In this document: in pieces, positions 1-8,311 of the stretch
Numbering within the stretch: the stretch's first letter is position 1
Layout: every line of letters begins with the position of its first letter
Assembly (NCBI RefSeq): GCF_008330945.1
Contig: NZ_CP043488.1
Location: forward strand, 1,054,001 to 1,118,000
Source of the DNA: Labrys sp. KNU-23
GTDB lineage: Bacteria; Pseudomonadota; Alphaproteobacteria; Rhizobiales; Labraceae
DNA length: 64,000 nucleotides
Direction: 5' to 3'
Made by a program: the position numbers and the translations under genes
The notes under the pieces: generated by a model
Seen by the model: only the letters and a program-made list of their open reading frames with translations
Told to the model about the DNA's origin: nothing
The model's database searches: none

Positions 1-896
1 CCATGCCTTCGGCCGGGGAACGGTATGCACGTGCAGCCGAATTCACACAGGTCGTGCGCCGGCTCTGGGCCAGCTATCCGCAGGACGCCCTGAAGCAGGA
101 TCGCGAGAGCGGCCGCTATGCCGTTTCAGCCCTCGTACAGCCGATCGATCACGTGGGCGCCCGTTTCAGCGTCAAGGGGCCGCTCAATCTGCCGGCCTAT
201 GGCACATCCCCGATTCCGCTGATCCAGGCCGGCGCCTCGCCGACGGGGCGCGACTTCGCTGCTTGCGTCGCCGACGCTATTTTCGCCTCGACCCCGGACA
301 TGGCGGCCGCGCTGGAATTGCGCACCGATCTCAGGCAACGCGCGCTAGGTCATGGCCGCAGGGCCGACGATATCCGCGTCCTGCCCGGACTCAGCCTTTT
401 CCTCGCCCCCAACCGCGCCGAGGCACACGAGCTTTTCGCTGAGACCCATGCCCGTGCCGATATCGGCCGCAAGATCGCGGCGATCCGGGACATGACCGGC
501 CTCGACCTCTCGCACTGGCCTGATGACCGGCGCGTCTCCGCCGCCGATATGCCTGAGGTGGCGCCGGCATTGCGAAGCCGCACCCATGCCGACCTCCTGC
601 TTCGCCTGATCCGCAACGAAAAGCCAACGGTCGCCGAGTTGCTGACCCGCCCCGAGGTGATTGGCTCGGCGCATTGGCGCGTCATCGGAACGGTGGAGGA
701 TGCAGTCGAACAGATCAGGCAGTGGGCCGGTGCCGGCGCTATCGACGGCTTCATCATCCTGCCGGGCGGATCGGTCGAGGCGCTGAGGCTGGCACTCGAT
801 GACCTGATGCCCCGGCTGGTCGAAGCCCGCTTGTTCCGCGATGAATACCGCGGATCCACCTTTGCCGATCACCTCAAGGACGATGGCGACGCCTGA
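1..896 (+). CDS. LLM-class FMN-dependent monooxygenase, NtaA/SnaA/DszA type (5' end outside window)
   Basis: C-terminal 298 or so residues of a luciferase-like flavin monooxygenase; the reading frame is open at the left edge, so the true start lies upstream. The sequence resembles the nitrilotriacetate monooxygenase component A branch: a segment like IPLIQAGASPTGRDFAA, then DIRVLPGLSLFLAPNRAEAHE, and a late GAIDGFIILPGGSVEALR substrate/flavin-loop region near the end. Such enzymes use FMNH2 supplied by a separate reductase and O2. The substrate cannot be told from this fragment. It ends 38 bases before the convergent tautomerase gene. Confidence 0.85.
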   Translation, partial: MPSAGERYARAAEFTQVVRRLWASYPQDALKQDRESGRYAVSALVQPIDHVGARFSVKGPLNLPAYGTSPIPLIQAGASPTGRDFAACVADAIFASTPDMAAALELRTDLRQRALGHGRRADDIRVLPGLSLFLAPNRAEAHELFAETHARADIGRKIAAIRDMTGLDLSHWPDDRRVSAADMPEVAPALRSRTHADLLLRLIRNEKPTVAELLTRPEVIGSAHWRVIGTVEDAVEQIRQWAGAGAIDGFIILPGGSVEALRLALDDLMPRLVEARLFRDEYRGSTFADHLKDDGDA

Positions 897-933
897 AGAT
901 CAGCATACCGGGACCATGCCTCCGCCTGCTGTC

Positions 934-1314
934 TCAGGCATACTGCGCGAGACCATGGCCGAGGGACCAATTGGCTTTCGCAACCTCGACCAGGCTGACG
1001 AAGACGTCCTCCGGTCGGATGCCCGGTTCTTGGCCGAGCAATTCGACGATCCGCCGGAACAGCGCCTTTTTCTGTTCCTCGCTGCGCGTGTTGTTGGCGG
1101 TGATCTGGATCAGCACGAGATCGTCGCTGCGGGCGACGCCGAGATAAGAGGCACCATAGCGGAAATTGCCGACCTCATGCTCCGTGATGGTCATGAACTG
1201 ATCGTCCTCGGGCACGTCGAAGGTCTCGCGCATGGCGCGATAGAGGCCGTCGAAGATGGCCTGCCGGTAGGCCTCCGGCTTTCCGGTCCGCAACGCGATG
1301 TGTGCAAGTGGCAT
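934..1314 (-). CDS. Tautomerase family protein (Tautomerase_2 type)
   Basis: 126-residue protein beginning Met-Pro-Leu-Ala-His; after Met removal the N-terminal proline is the catalytic base of the tautomerase superfamily. I chose this internal Met over an upstream in-frame one because Pro must be residue 2 and because GGAGAGGA sits just upstream on the minus strand. The body contains a YLGVARSDDLVLIQITANNTRS-like core followed by a helix and DVFVSLVEVAKANWSLG, as in the tautomerase_2 family. It is divergent from a LysR gene, the usual arrangement for a regulated small catabolic enzyme. The substrate is unknown. Confidence 0.8.
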   Translation of the reverse strand: MPLAHIALRTGKPEAYRQAIFDGLYRAMRETFDVPEDDQFMTITEHEVGNFRYGASYLGVARSDDLVLIQITANNTRSEEQKKALFRRIVELLGQEPGIRPEDVFVSLVEVAKANWSLGHGLAQYA

Positions 1315-1358
1315 ATCCGTTCCTCTCCATGAACTTGCGCTCGAGATTAGCGGCCGCT

Positions 1359-1415
1359 CCATCATTTTGGTATTCTATGAAAATTGATATCAATGATAAT
1401 GGTCTGAAATGATGG
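1359..1415. promoter_or_regulatory. Candidate LysR operator/divergent promoter region
   Basis: Between tautomerase and LysR lies a perfect 12-bp palindrome ATTGATATCAAT (1383-1394) in an AT-rich stretch. It is flanked by a 9-bp inverted repeat, CCATCATTT (1359-1367) and AAATGATGG (1407-1415), whose right arm overlaps the LysR start codon. LysR-type regulators bind dyads of the T-N11-A kind; assignment to the adjacent LysR is inference. Confidence 0.45.
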
Positions 1416-2305
1416 AACGCCCCCTCGACCTCGATGCCATCAGGGCTTTCGTCCATATTGCCGAACTCGACAGCTTCACCCGGGCGGCCGAAGCCATGCA
1501 GACGACGCAGGCCGCCGTCAGCCTGAAATTGAAGCGCCTCGAAGACAGGCTCGGCTGCCGGCTTGTGGAGCGGACACCTCGCTATGTGCTCCTCTCGGCC
1601 CAGGGCGCGACCTTCCTCGCTCATGCCCGCGAGCTTCTCCAAGCTCATGACCGCGCACTCGGCATGTTTGCCGGGGTTCGTCAACGCCTCACCATCGGCA
1701 TCAGCGATCACGTTGCCGGGCCGGAACTGCCGGCGCTGATCGCGCGCATGAATGCACAGGACCCGCAGCTCCTGATCGAGATCCGGATCGGCTCGTCCGG
1801 TGACCTGATGCAGAGCTTCGACCGGCGGGAACTCGACACGGTCATCGTGCGCCTGCATGCCGGGCGGAGCGATGGCGAGATCATCACCGAGGAAAAGCTG
1901 GGCTGGTTCGCAGCGCCGGGCTGGCAGTACCGGGCGGACGAACCCTTGCCGCTCGCGACATTGGCCGAACCCTGCGGCGTGCGTGTCATGGCAGGACGGC
2001 TTCTCGATGCAGCCGGCATACGCTGGACGGAGATCTTCGTCGGCGGCGGGGTTACGGCCGTTGCGGCCGCCGTCATGGCCGGGCTCGGCGTCGCGGCCCT
2101 GGCACCCCGCATGCTGCCGTTCGGTGCGGTCGAGGTAGGCTCCAGGCTCGGCCTTCCCGATTTACCGAGCCTGCCTGTGTTGTTGCACACCAGGGCCAGT
2201 ACCGGCCGGCCGCGCCAAGCGCTTGCCGCGCTGTCCGCTGCCTTCCGAGCCGCGGTGCGCGGCCAATACGCAGGCAGCAGGCCTATGAAAAGCGAGGAAG
2301 GTTAA
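1409..2305 (+). CDS. LysR family transcriptional regulator
   Basis: 298 residues. An N-terminal winged HTH (about residues 7-65, LDLDAIRAFVHIAELDSFTRAA then TQAAVSLKLKRLEDRLG) is followed by a linker helix and a periplasmic-binding-like effector domain from about residue 90. Two adjacent ATG codons (1409 and 1412) could start it. It probably controls the divergent tautomerase gene and itself through the palindrome at 1383-1394. The effector is unknown. Confidence 0.9.
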   Translation: MMERPLDLDAIRAFVHIAELDSFTRAAEAMQTTQAAVSLKLKRLEDRLGCRLVERTPRYVLLSAQGATFLAHARELLQAHDRALGMFAGVRQRLTIGISDHVAGPELPALIARMNAQDPQLLIEIRIGSSGDLMQSFDRRELDTVIVRLHAGRSDGEIITEEKLGWFAAPGWQYRADEPLPLATLAEPCGVRVMAGRLLDAAGIRWTEIFVGGGVTAVAAAVMAGLGVAALAPRMLPFGAVEVGSRLGLPDLPSLPVLLHTRASTGRPRQALAALSAAFRAAVRGQYAGSRPMKSEEG

Positions 2306-2489
2306 GTGTCATATATTAATCTTTAGATTTATATATCAATTATAACAATATGAATTATATAGATAATTATAAAATATATGAGACTCGACATAATGCCGGT
2401 TCGTCAGCATCGGTTGGCGAGGCACCCGCGAAACGGTTGATCGCTTGTCCGCTCGACAGTATCCCTCTTGTCGACAAGAGGATTCTGAA
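2306..2489 (+). promoter_or_regulatory. AT-rich promoter region with 16-bp GntR operator
   Basis: About 90 bases of very AT-rich DNA (2306-2390) precede the perfect palindrome CTCTTGTCGACAAGAG at 2465-2480. The palindrome ends 9 bases before the gntR ATG and overlaps the ribosome-binding region. Its 10-bp core TTGTCGACAA recurs at 3315-3324 before the next gene. FCD-type GntR proteins usually bind short TTGT...ACAA-like dyads, so this is probably an autoregulatory operator. Confidence 0.6.
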
Positions 2490-3197
2490 ATGAAGAAAAA
2501 GTCAGAGGGCGGCCCGTCCACGGAGCGCAAGCGCGGTTCCGGCGTCAAGATGGTCTACGACCTCCTGCGCGACGAAATCCTCGATCTGGTGCTGCCGCCC
2601 GGAAGCCCGATCGACGAGGTCCAATTGGCGGAACGCTTCAAAATGTCCCGCACGCCGATCCGAGAAGCCCTGGTACGGCTTGCCGGCGAGGGATTGATCG
2701 ATACTCTTCCCAATCGTTCGACCATGGTGTCGAACATCGATTTCCTCAACATGTCGCCCTATTTCGACGCCCTGGTGCTGATGTATCGGGTGACGACGCG
2801 GCTGGCAGCCGAGCATCACCGCCTGCAGGATCTGGAGGCAATCCATGCCCACCAGGCGGAGTTCGCCGCAGCGGTCGAGGCCCAGGATGCTCTGGCGATG
2901 ATTTCCACCAATGCCGCGTTCCATTCGGCCATCGCCGAAGCTGGCCGCAATCCCTATTTTGCTGGCCTGTTCCAGCGGCTGCTCGACGAGGGCCGGCGCT
3001 TCCTGCGCCTTTATTACCAATCCTACGATGACAGGCTGCCGCAGCGCTTCGTCGACGAGCATGAAGACATGATCAACGCCGTCGTGGCGCGTGACGTCGA
3101 CCTCGCCGAACGACTGGCCAAGATCCATGCCGAGCAGATCGTCGAGCAAATCCGCAAGCTCCTGGTACGCGACCGCCGTCTCGACATCGAGCTCTGA
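2490..3197 (+). CDS. GntR family regulator, FCD/FadR subfamily; probable regulator of hydroxyproline genes
   Basis: 235 residues starting MKKKSEGG; an upstream in-frame start would run through the operator palindrome, so the ATG at 2490 is preferred. The winged HTH is about residues 19-85 (PIDEVQLAERFKMSRTPIREALVRLAGEGLI, a classic GntR recognition region). A helical FCD effector domain follows with metal-binding-type residues in STNAAFHSAIAEA and in the DEHEDMINAVVARD segment. It is co-directional with the DapA-like gene 228 bases downstream, and both promoters carry TTGTCGACAA. The effector is probably a hydroxyproline-pathway compound (inference from context). Confidence 0.88.
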   Translation: MKKKSEGGPSTERKRGSGVKMVYDLLRDEILDLVLPPGSPIDEVQLAERFKMSRTPIREALVRLAGEGLIDTLPNRSTMVSNIDFLNMSPYFDALVLMYRVTTRLAAEHHRLQDLEAIHAHQAEFAAAVEAQDALAMISTNAAFHSAIAEAGRNPYFAGLFQRLLDEGRRFLRLYYQSYDDRLPQRFVDEHEDMINAVVARDVDLAERLAKIHAEQIVEQIRKLLVRDRRLDIEL

Positions 3198-3314
3198 GGC
3201 ATAATTCTGTGATTTTTCCGAGTCACCCGGAAATTAAAATGACTCATTGAAACAATAGGTTACGGTAATAATCTCGCTCTTCCGAGTGCTGTCGCCTCAG
3301 GTCATGTCGATTTC

Positions 3315-3324
3315 TTGTCGACAA
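3315..3324. promoter_or_regulatory. Second copy of GntR operator core
   Basis: TTGTCGACAA, identical to the core of the palindrome before gntR (2468-2477), lies 100 bases upstream of the DapA-like deaminase gene in an AT-rich stretch. This links the regulator to this promoter. The 227-base gap between the two genes holds no other feature I can support. Confidence 0.55.
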
Positions 3325-3424
3325 ATAATATACAAACACGTATGAAGACGTCGAAGGCAAGGATGCGACGCCCCCAGCGGCACGACGATCAAGCCTATCC
3401 GACAGGCCAACAGAGGAACCCGAG

Positions 3425-4387
3425 ATGAAGGCCAAGATTTTCTCCGGTGTCATTCCCGCGCTGATGACCCCGTGCAAGGCGGACCGCAGCCCGGATTTCG
3501 ACGCTCTCGTGCGCAAGGGCAAGGAGCTCATTGCCGTCGGCATGTCCGCCGTGGTTTATTGCGGCTCGATGGGTGACTGGCCTCTCCTCACCGACACCCA
3601 GCGCATGGAAGGCGTCGAGCGCCTGGTCCAGGCCGGTATCCCGGTGATCGTCGGCACCGGCGCGGTCAACACCGCTTCGGCCGTGGCGCACGCCGCCCAC
3701 GCCCAGAAGGTCGGCGCCCAGGGCCTGATGGTGATCCCGCGCGTGCTGTCGCGTGGTTCGGTCGTCGCTGCCCAGAAGGAACATTTCAAGGCCATCCTCA
3801 CCGCTGCGCCGGACCTGCCGGCCGTGATCTACAACAGCCCCTATTACGGCTTCGCCACCCGCGCCGACCTGTTCTTCGCCCTCAGGGCCGAGCACCCCAA
3901 TCTCGTCGGCTTCAAGGAATTCGGCGGCCCTGCCGACATGCGCTATGCGGCCGAGAACATCACCAGCCGTGACGACGGCGTCTCGCTGATGATCGGCGTC
4001 GACACCGCCGTGTTCCATGGCTTCGTGAATTGCGGCGCCACCGGCGCGATCACCGGCATCGGCAATGTGCTGCCCAAGGAAGTGATCCACCTTTGCAAAT
4101 TGTCCGAAGCCGCCGCCGCCGGTGACGTCGACGCCCGCCAGCGCGCCCAGGAGCTGGAGCAAGCCCTGGCCGTCCTCTCCTCCTTCGACGAAGGGCCGGA
4201 TCTCGTCCTCCTCTTCAAGCACATGATGGTGGTAAAGGGCGACAAGGAATACACGCTCAACTTCAACGAGACCGACGTACTCTCCGACAGCCAGCGCGGC
4301 TATGCCGAGACCCAGCTCAAGCTGTTCGACACCTGGTACGCACAGTGGAGCCGCCTCCCTGGTGCCGTGCAGAAATGCGCCGCCTGA
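3425..4387 (+). CDS. DapA-family lyase, probable 1-pyrroline-4-hydroxy-2-carboxylate deaminase
   Basis: 320 residues, a TIM-barrel class I aldolase/lyase of the dihydrodipicolinate synthase family. The Schiff-base lysine is Lys164 in VGFKEFGG, with the partner tyrosine region YNSPYYG at about 136-142. The N-terminus FSGVIPALMTPC and C-terminus SSFDEGPDLVLLFKHMM followed by KGDKEYTLNFNETD fit the hydroxyproline-pathway deaminase branch rather than lysine-biosynthetic DapA. It would convert pyrroline-4-hydroxy-2-carboxylate to 2-oxoglutarate semialdehyde, the substrate of the dehydrogenase at 5668. Lies between the shared GntR operator and a bidirectional terminator. Confidence 0.85.
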   Translation: MKAKIFSGVIPALMTPCKADRSPDFDALVRKGKELIAVGMSAVVYCGSMGDWPLLTDTQRMEGVERLVQAGIPVIVGTGAVNTASAVAHAAHAQKVGAQGLMVIPRVLSRGSVVAAQKEHFKAILTAAPDLPAVIYNSPYYGFATRADLFFALRAEHPNLVGFKEFGGPADMRYAAENITSRDDGVSLMIGVDTAVFHGFVNCGATGAITGIGNVLPKEVIHLCKLSEAAAAGDVDARQRAQELEQALAVLSSFDEGPDLVLLFKHMMVVKGDKEYTLNFNETDVLSDSQRGYAETQLKLFDTWYAQWSRLPGAVQKCAA

Positions 4388-4411
4388 CAGCATTGTAAGA
4401 CTGCCGAACTG

Positions 4412-4440
4412 AAAAAGGCCCTCCCATCCGGAGGGCCTTT
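4412..4440. terminator. Bidirectional intrinsic terminator
   Basis: Perfect 11-bp stem AAAGGCCCTCC (4414-4424) / GGAGGGCCTTT (4430-4440) with a 5-base loop, an A-run on the left and a T-run on the right. It lies between the convergent deaminase and dehydrogenase genes and can serve both. Confidence 0.85.
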
Positions 4441-4488
4441 GCATTTGTGGGGGCTATCGCGATCCTGCTATCCCAGGAAGAGTTGGCC

Positions 4489-5526
4489 TCAATCCACCGC
4501 GTCGAGGCCGAGCGCCAGCAACCGGTCGAGCTGCTCGATCTCGGCTGCGCTGAGGACGATGCCCTCCGCCTCCGACTTGGCGCGCGCCACGAAACGACGC
4601 TGGGATGGCAGCCTGGCGCCCTGCCCGACGATGGTCTCGAACAGAACCTCGGCACGGGCGAAGGGATCTCCCGGGCGCCCGGCTGCGAATTTCTCGGGCG
4701 AGAAGGCGAGGATCAGCTCGCCGTGGGCCGGCGCCAGGGACGTGGTGCCCAGGGCTTCCAGTGCTTCGGGGCTGGTGAGATCCCCGATCATGATGCCTGC
4801 CAGAAGTTCGACCATCGTGCCGATCGCCGAGCCCTTATGGCCGCCGAAGGGCAGCATGGCGCCGGCAAGCGCCGCCGCCGGATCTGTCGTCGGCTTGCCT
4901 TCGGCATCGATTGCCCAGCCCTCGGGCAGCGGCTTGCCGGCCCTCCGGTGCAATTCGATCTCGCCGCGCGCCGCGACAGAGGTGGCGAAGTCGAACACAT
5001 AAGGCGGCTTTGCCTGGCGCGGCCAGCCGAAGCCGAAGGGGTTGGTGCCGAGTAAAGGCTTGTTGCCGCCCGTGGGCGCCACGGCCGAATAGCTGGGGCA
5101 CATCACGAGGGCGGCGAGGCCCTGCTCCGTCACGGCCTCCACCTCGGGCCAGAGCGCCGAGAAATGCGTGCAGTCATTGATCACCAGCGCAGCAAGCCCA
5201 TAGAGGCGGGCGCGCTCGACCAGCAGGGGCAGGCCGAGCTCGAAGGCCGGATTGGCGAAGCCACCTTTCGCGTTGACCTTGACGATGGCCGAGGCGTCCA
5301 GAGCCGACACTTCCGGCTCGGCGTCGGGGCGGACCTTACCGGCCTTCACCGTGCGCAACGCGCCCTCGATACGATAGATGCCGTGCGATTTGCAGGCGTC
5401 ACGCTCGCCGGCGACGATCACCCGCGTCACCGCTCCGGCCTGCGCGGCATTGAAGCCGGCCTTGCGGAAGATCGCCTCCACCTGCTCGCTCAGTTCTCTC
5501 GTCGTCAAAAGACGGCTGTCTGTCAT
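4489..5526 (-). CDS. Ldh_2/MDH-family oxidoreductase, probable delta-1-pyrroline-2-carboxylate reductase
   Basis: 345 residues of the NAD(P)H-dependent malate/L-lactate/imine reductase (Ldh_2, DpkA-like) family. Visible family hallmarks are the HGIYRI segment near residue 49, NDCTHFSALWPEVE at about 120, APTGGNKPLLGTNPFGFGWP at about 152-171, and GGHKGSAIGTMVELLAGI in the C-terminal third. In hydroxyproline loci such enzymes reduce pyrroline-2-carboxylate, the product of 3-hydroxyproline dehydratases, to L-proline. That fits the two candidate dehydratases at 12633 and 14335. It is transcribed opposite to the neighbours and is divergent from the semialdehyde dehydrogenase. GGGAAGGG precedes the ATG. 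Other Ldh_2 substrates are possible. Confidence 0.78.
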   Translation of the reverse strand: MTDSRLLTTRELSEQVEAIFRKAGFNAAQAGAVTRVIVAGERDACKSHGIYRIEGALRTVKAGKVRPDAEPEVSALDASAIVKVNAKGGFANPAFELGLPLLVERARLYGLAALVINDCTHFSALWPEVEAVTEQGLAALVMCPSYSAVAPTGGNKPLLGTNPFGFGWPRQAKPPYVFDFATSVAARGEIELHRRAGKPLPEGWAIDAEGKPTTDPAAALAGAMLPFGGHKGSAIGTMVELLAGIMIGDLTSPEALEALGTTSLAPAHGELILAFSPEKFAAGRPGDPFARAEVLFETIVGQGARLPSQRRFVARAKSEAEGIVLSAAEIEQLDRLLALGLDAVD

Positions 5527-5589
5527 GGCATGCCCTTCCCGGTCATTCGCGTGGCCATCGATATCACGGGTTGATGATTAAAATACATA

Positions 5590-5599
5590 GTGTATACAC
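5590..5599. promoter_or_regulatory. Candidate operator palindrome
   Basis: Perfect palindrome GTGTATACAC in the 141-base divergent region between the Ldh_2-type gene and the semialdehyde dehydrogenase gene. It is AT-rich on both sides and well placed to control both. It is not the TTGTCGACAA motif, although a half-like TCGACAA occurs at 5604-5610. Confidence 0.4.
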
Positions 5600-5667
5600 A
5601 AAATCGACAAGCACGTTTCAGATTTCGCGCTCGCACAACTCAGTCACAGTGATGGAAGGAATGGCAT

Positions 5668-7185
5668 ATGGGCTTCACTCCCACAGGCAAGCATCTTGTC
5701 GCAGGTGACTGGATCGAGGGCGAAGGCTTCTTCGCATCCTCCCCCGCCCATGGGCCTACCCATCGGTTTTCGATCGGCACGAGCGCGTTGGTGAACCGGG
5801 CCTGCGCAGCGGCGGAGGAAGCATTCTGGCATTTCGGCTATGCCAAACGATGGGAGCGCGCCGCCTTCCTGCGCGTCATCGCCGAGGAGATCGAGGCCCG
5901 CGGCGAGGCGATCACCGAGATCGGCAGCCAGGAAACCGGCCTGCCCGCCGCGCGCCTGCAGGGAGAGCGGGCCCGCACCACCGGCCAGCTCCGGCTCTTT
6001 GCCGATCATATCGAGCTGGGCGGTTATCTCGATCGCCGTGTGGATGTGGCCTTGCCCGATCGCCAGCCAGCACCGCGGCCCGAGATCCGCATGATGCAGC
6101 GCCCCATCGGCCCGGTCGCAGTGTTCGGTGCCTCCAACTTCCCCCTCGCCTTCTCCACCGCCGGTGGTGATACCGCCGCTGCACTTGCAGCGGGCTGCCC
6201 CGTGGTGGTGAAGGGTCATTCGGCCCATCCGGGCACGGGAGAAATCGTCGCCGAGGCCATCGATGCCGCCATCCGCAGGAGCGGTGTGCATCCAGGTGTG
6301 TTCTCCCTGATCCAGGGCAACAGTCGCGAGATCGGCCAGGCCATCGTGCAGCATCCCCTGATCAAGGCCGTCGGCTTCACCGGTTCGCTCGCCGGCGGCC
6401 GCGCGCTCTTCGATCTGTGCGCAGCCCGTCCCGAACCGATCCCCTTCTTCGGAGAGCTCGGCTCGGTCAACCCGATGTTCCTGCTGTCCGAAGCGCTCAA
6501 GGCGCGGCCCGAGGCTCTCGGCCAGGGCTGGGCTGCCTCCCTGACGATGGGGGCCGGCCAGTTCTGCACCAACCCCGGCATCGCCGTGGTGATCGAGGGT
6601 CCCGAGGCCGACCGCTTCACCGCCGCTGCGACCGAAGCACTCGGCAAGGCGGCGCCGCAGACCATGCTGTCGGACGGCATCGCCCGCTCCTACCACGAAG
6701 GCCAGGCGCGCATGGCCGAGCGCAACGCCGTCCGTCCCTTGCTGGCGACGCCGATGTCGGGCCGCGAGGTCTCACCCAGCCTGTTCGAAACATCCAGCGA
6801 GCGCTTCCTTACCGATCATACCCTCGGCGAGGAGGTATTCGGCCCGCTTGGCCTCGTGGTGCGGGCATCCTCGCCGGAAGACATGGAGCGGCTGGCCCGC
6901 GCCTTCGTGGGGCAGTTGACCGTGACCATCCACATGGAGCCGGCGGATCTTGCGGCCGCACGCCGCCTGCTGCCCATTCTCGAACGCAAGGCTGGGCGCG
7001 TGCTCGTCAACGGCTTTCCCACCGGTGTCGAGGTCGTCGATGCCATGGTCCATGGCGGCCCCTATCCGGCTTCGACCAATTTCGGGGCGACCAGCGTCGG
7101 CACCCTGTCGATCCGGCGTTTCCTGCGCCCGGTTGCCTACCAGAACCTGCCGCAGGACCTGCTGCCAGAAGATCTCGACAGCTGA
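5668..7185 (+). CDS. Aldehyde dehydrogenase, probable 2-oxoglutarate semialdehyde (2,5-dioxovalerate) dehydrogenase
   Basis: 505 residues. Catalytic Cys300 lies in GAGQFCTNPG, the general-base Glu263 in GELGSVNP, and the oxyanion Asn157 in FGASNFPLAFS. The FCTNPG form of the catalytic motif and the overall length match the semialdehyde dehydrogenases of hydroxyproline and sugar-acid pathways. It would oxidise 2-oxoglutarate semialdehyde to 2-oxoglutarate with NAD(P)+, the last step of trans-4-hydroxy-L-proline breakdown. GGAAGGA lies just before the ATG. A GC stem (7195-7217) follows the stop, without a clear T-run. Confidence 0.88.
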   Translation: MGFTPTGKHLVAGDWIEGEGFFASSPAHGPTHRFSIGTSALVNRACAAAEEAFWHFGYAKRWERAAFLRVIAEEIEARGEAITEIGSQETGLPAARLQGERARTTGQLRLFADHIELGGYLDRRVDVALPDRQPAPRPEIRMMQRPIGPVAVFGASNFPLAFSTAGGDTAAALAAGCPVVVKGHSAHPGTGEIVAEAIDAAIRRSGVHPGVFSLIQGNSREIGQAIVQHPLIKAVGFTGSLAGGRALFDLCAARPEPIPFFGELGSVNPMFLLSEALKARPEALGQGWAASLTMGAGQFCTNPGIAVVIEGPEADRFTAAATEALGKAAPQTMLSDGIARSYHEGQARMAERNAVRPLLATPMSGREVSPSLFETSSERFLTDHTLGEEVFGPLGLVVRASSPEDMERLARAFVGQLTVTIHMEPADLAAARRLLPILERKAGRVLVNGFPTGVEVVDAMVHGGPYPASTNFGATSVGTLSIRRFLRPVAYQNLPQDLLPEDLDS

Positions 7186-7194
7186 GGCGAGCCG

Positions 7195-7217
7195 TCGGGG
7201 CACTCTGATCGCCCCGA
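7195..7217 (+). terminator. Weak terminator-like hairpin
   Basis: TCGGGGC (7195-7201) pairs with GCCCCGA (7211-7217) around a 9-base loop just after the dehydrogenase stop. There is no T-run, so it may be a processing or partial-termination site. The following AT-rich stretch has a TTTATG/CATAAA dyad (7313-7330), a possible promoter or operator for the transporter. Confidence 0.4.
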
Positions 7218-7435
7218 ACAAGAACATCCATCCTCCCCGGCGCGGCCGGGGCCGTGCATCCACTTCCCTCGCCACTGGCGGCTCGCCGGGGACGAAAGCG
7301 CTGTTGGAATAATTTATGCCCACACATAAAATTCTTTTTGTATTCATGTTGTATTTTTAGTTGATTTCGCGCTCGAAAACGCAATAGTGGCCCCGCCGTG
7401 AAAAACACGAGCCAAAGCAAAGAGAGAGCGTGAGA

Positions 7436-8242
7436 ATGAGGAAATCGGTCGCTGCCTTCGGCCTCATGGCCGCCATCGCCATGGTCAGCCCCGCCAAGGC
7501 GGACAAGCTGGACGACATCATCGCTTCGGGAACACTGCGCTGCGCCGTGGTGCTCGACTTTCCGCCCATGGGCTCGCGCGATGCCAACAACAATCCGATC
7601 GGCTTCGACGTCGACTATTGCAACGATCTCGCCAAGGCTCTCGGCGTGAAGGCCGAGATCGTCGAGACTCCCTTCCCCGAACGTATCCCGGCCCTGATGT
7701 CCGGCCGCGTCGATGTCGGTGTCGCCTCGACCTCCGACACGCTGGAGCGTGCCAAGACGGTGGGCATGACCATCCCCTATTTCGCCTTCGAAATGGCAGT
7801 GACGGCCAATGAGAAGTCGGGCGTGAAGTCCTTCGAGGGCATGAAGGGCAAGGTCGTGGGCGCCACCGCCGGCACCTATGAAGCCATCGCGCTCGAAAAG
7901 CAGGTCAAGGCCTGGGGCAGCGGTGAATTCCGCCCCTACCAGACCCAGGCCGACGTCTTCCTCGCATTGAGCCAGGGCCAGCTCGACGCCACCGTCTCCA
8001 CCTCCACGGTGGCCCAGGCCAATGTTAAGACCGGCAAGTTCCCCGGCATCGCCGTGGTCGGCAAGGCACCCTTCGACATCGACTATGTGGCGCTGTTCGC
8101 GGCCCGCGACGAGTACGGCCTGATCAACTACCTCAACCTGTTCATCAACCAGCAGGTCCGCACCGGCCGCTACGCCGAGCTCTACAAGAAGTGGGTGGAC
8201 GAAAACGTTCCCAACCTCACCGTCAACGGCTCCTACCGCTGA
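7436..8242 (+). CDS. Polar amino acid ABC transporter, periplasmic binding protein (probable hydroxyproline uptake)
   Basis: 268 residues with a signal peptide (basic MRKSV, hydrophobic AAFGLMAAIAMV, cleavage after PAKA) and a type 3 extracellular solute-binding fold (LDDIIASGTLRCAVVLDFPPMG, then GFDVDYCNDLAKALG and VDVGVASTSDTLERAK). I prefer the ATG at 7436 over the GTG at 7430 because of its spacing to AGAGAGAG at 7421-7428. First gene of a tight transporter operon with two permeases and an ATPase, followed by hydroxyproline enzymes; the substrate is inferred from that context. Confidence 0.87.
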   Translation: MRKSVAAFGLMAAIAMVSPAKADKLDDIIASGTLRCAVVLDFPPMGSRDANNNPIGFDVDYCNDLAKALGVKAEIVETPFPERIPALMSGRVDVGVASTSDTLERAKTVGMTIPYFAFEMAVTANEKSGVKSFEGMKGKVVGATAGTYEAIALEKQVKAWGSGEFRPYQTQADVFLALSQGQLDATVSTSTVAQANVKTGKFPGIAVVGKAPFDIDYVALFAARDEYGLINYLNLFINQQVRTGRYAELYKKWVDENVPNLTVNGSYR

Positions 8243-8247
8243 CCTGA

Positions 8248-8310
8248 CCGTTTCACCGGCGGCGCGTCGCCAAGCCTCGCGCCACCGATCCCGCTCGAGA
8301 GGTGAAACGG
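8248..8310 (+). repeat. Long intergenic stem-loop covering permease ribosome-binding site
   Basis: Perfect 10-bp inverted repeat CCGTTTCACC (8248-8257) / GGTGAAACGG (8301-8310) encloses a second stem GGCGCG (8261-8266) / CGCGCC (8278-8283). It fills the gap between the binding-protein stop and the permease ATG at 8312 and includes the likely Shine-Dalgarno GAGAGGTGA. It may stabilise the binding-protein message and lower permease translation. Confidence 0.6.
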
Positions 8311-8311
8311 C

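Noticed and set aside
2306..2400. Possible integration scar or replication origin in an AT-rich stretch
   Set aside because: It is simply the AT-rich promoter side of gntR; no DnaA boxes, direct repeats or integrase are visible.
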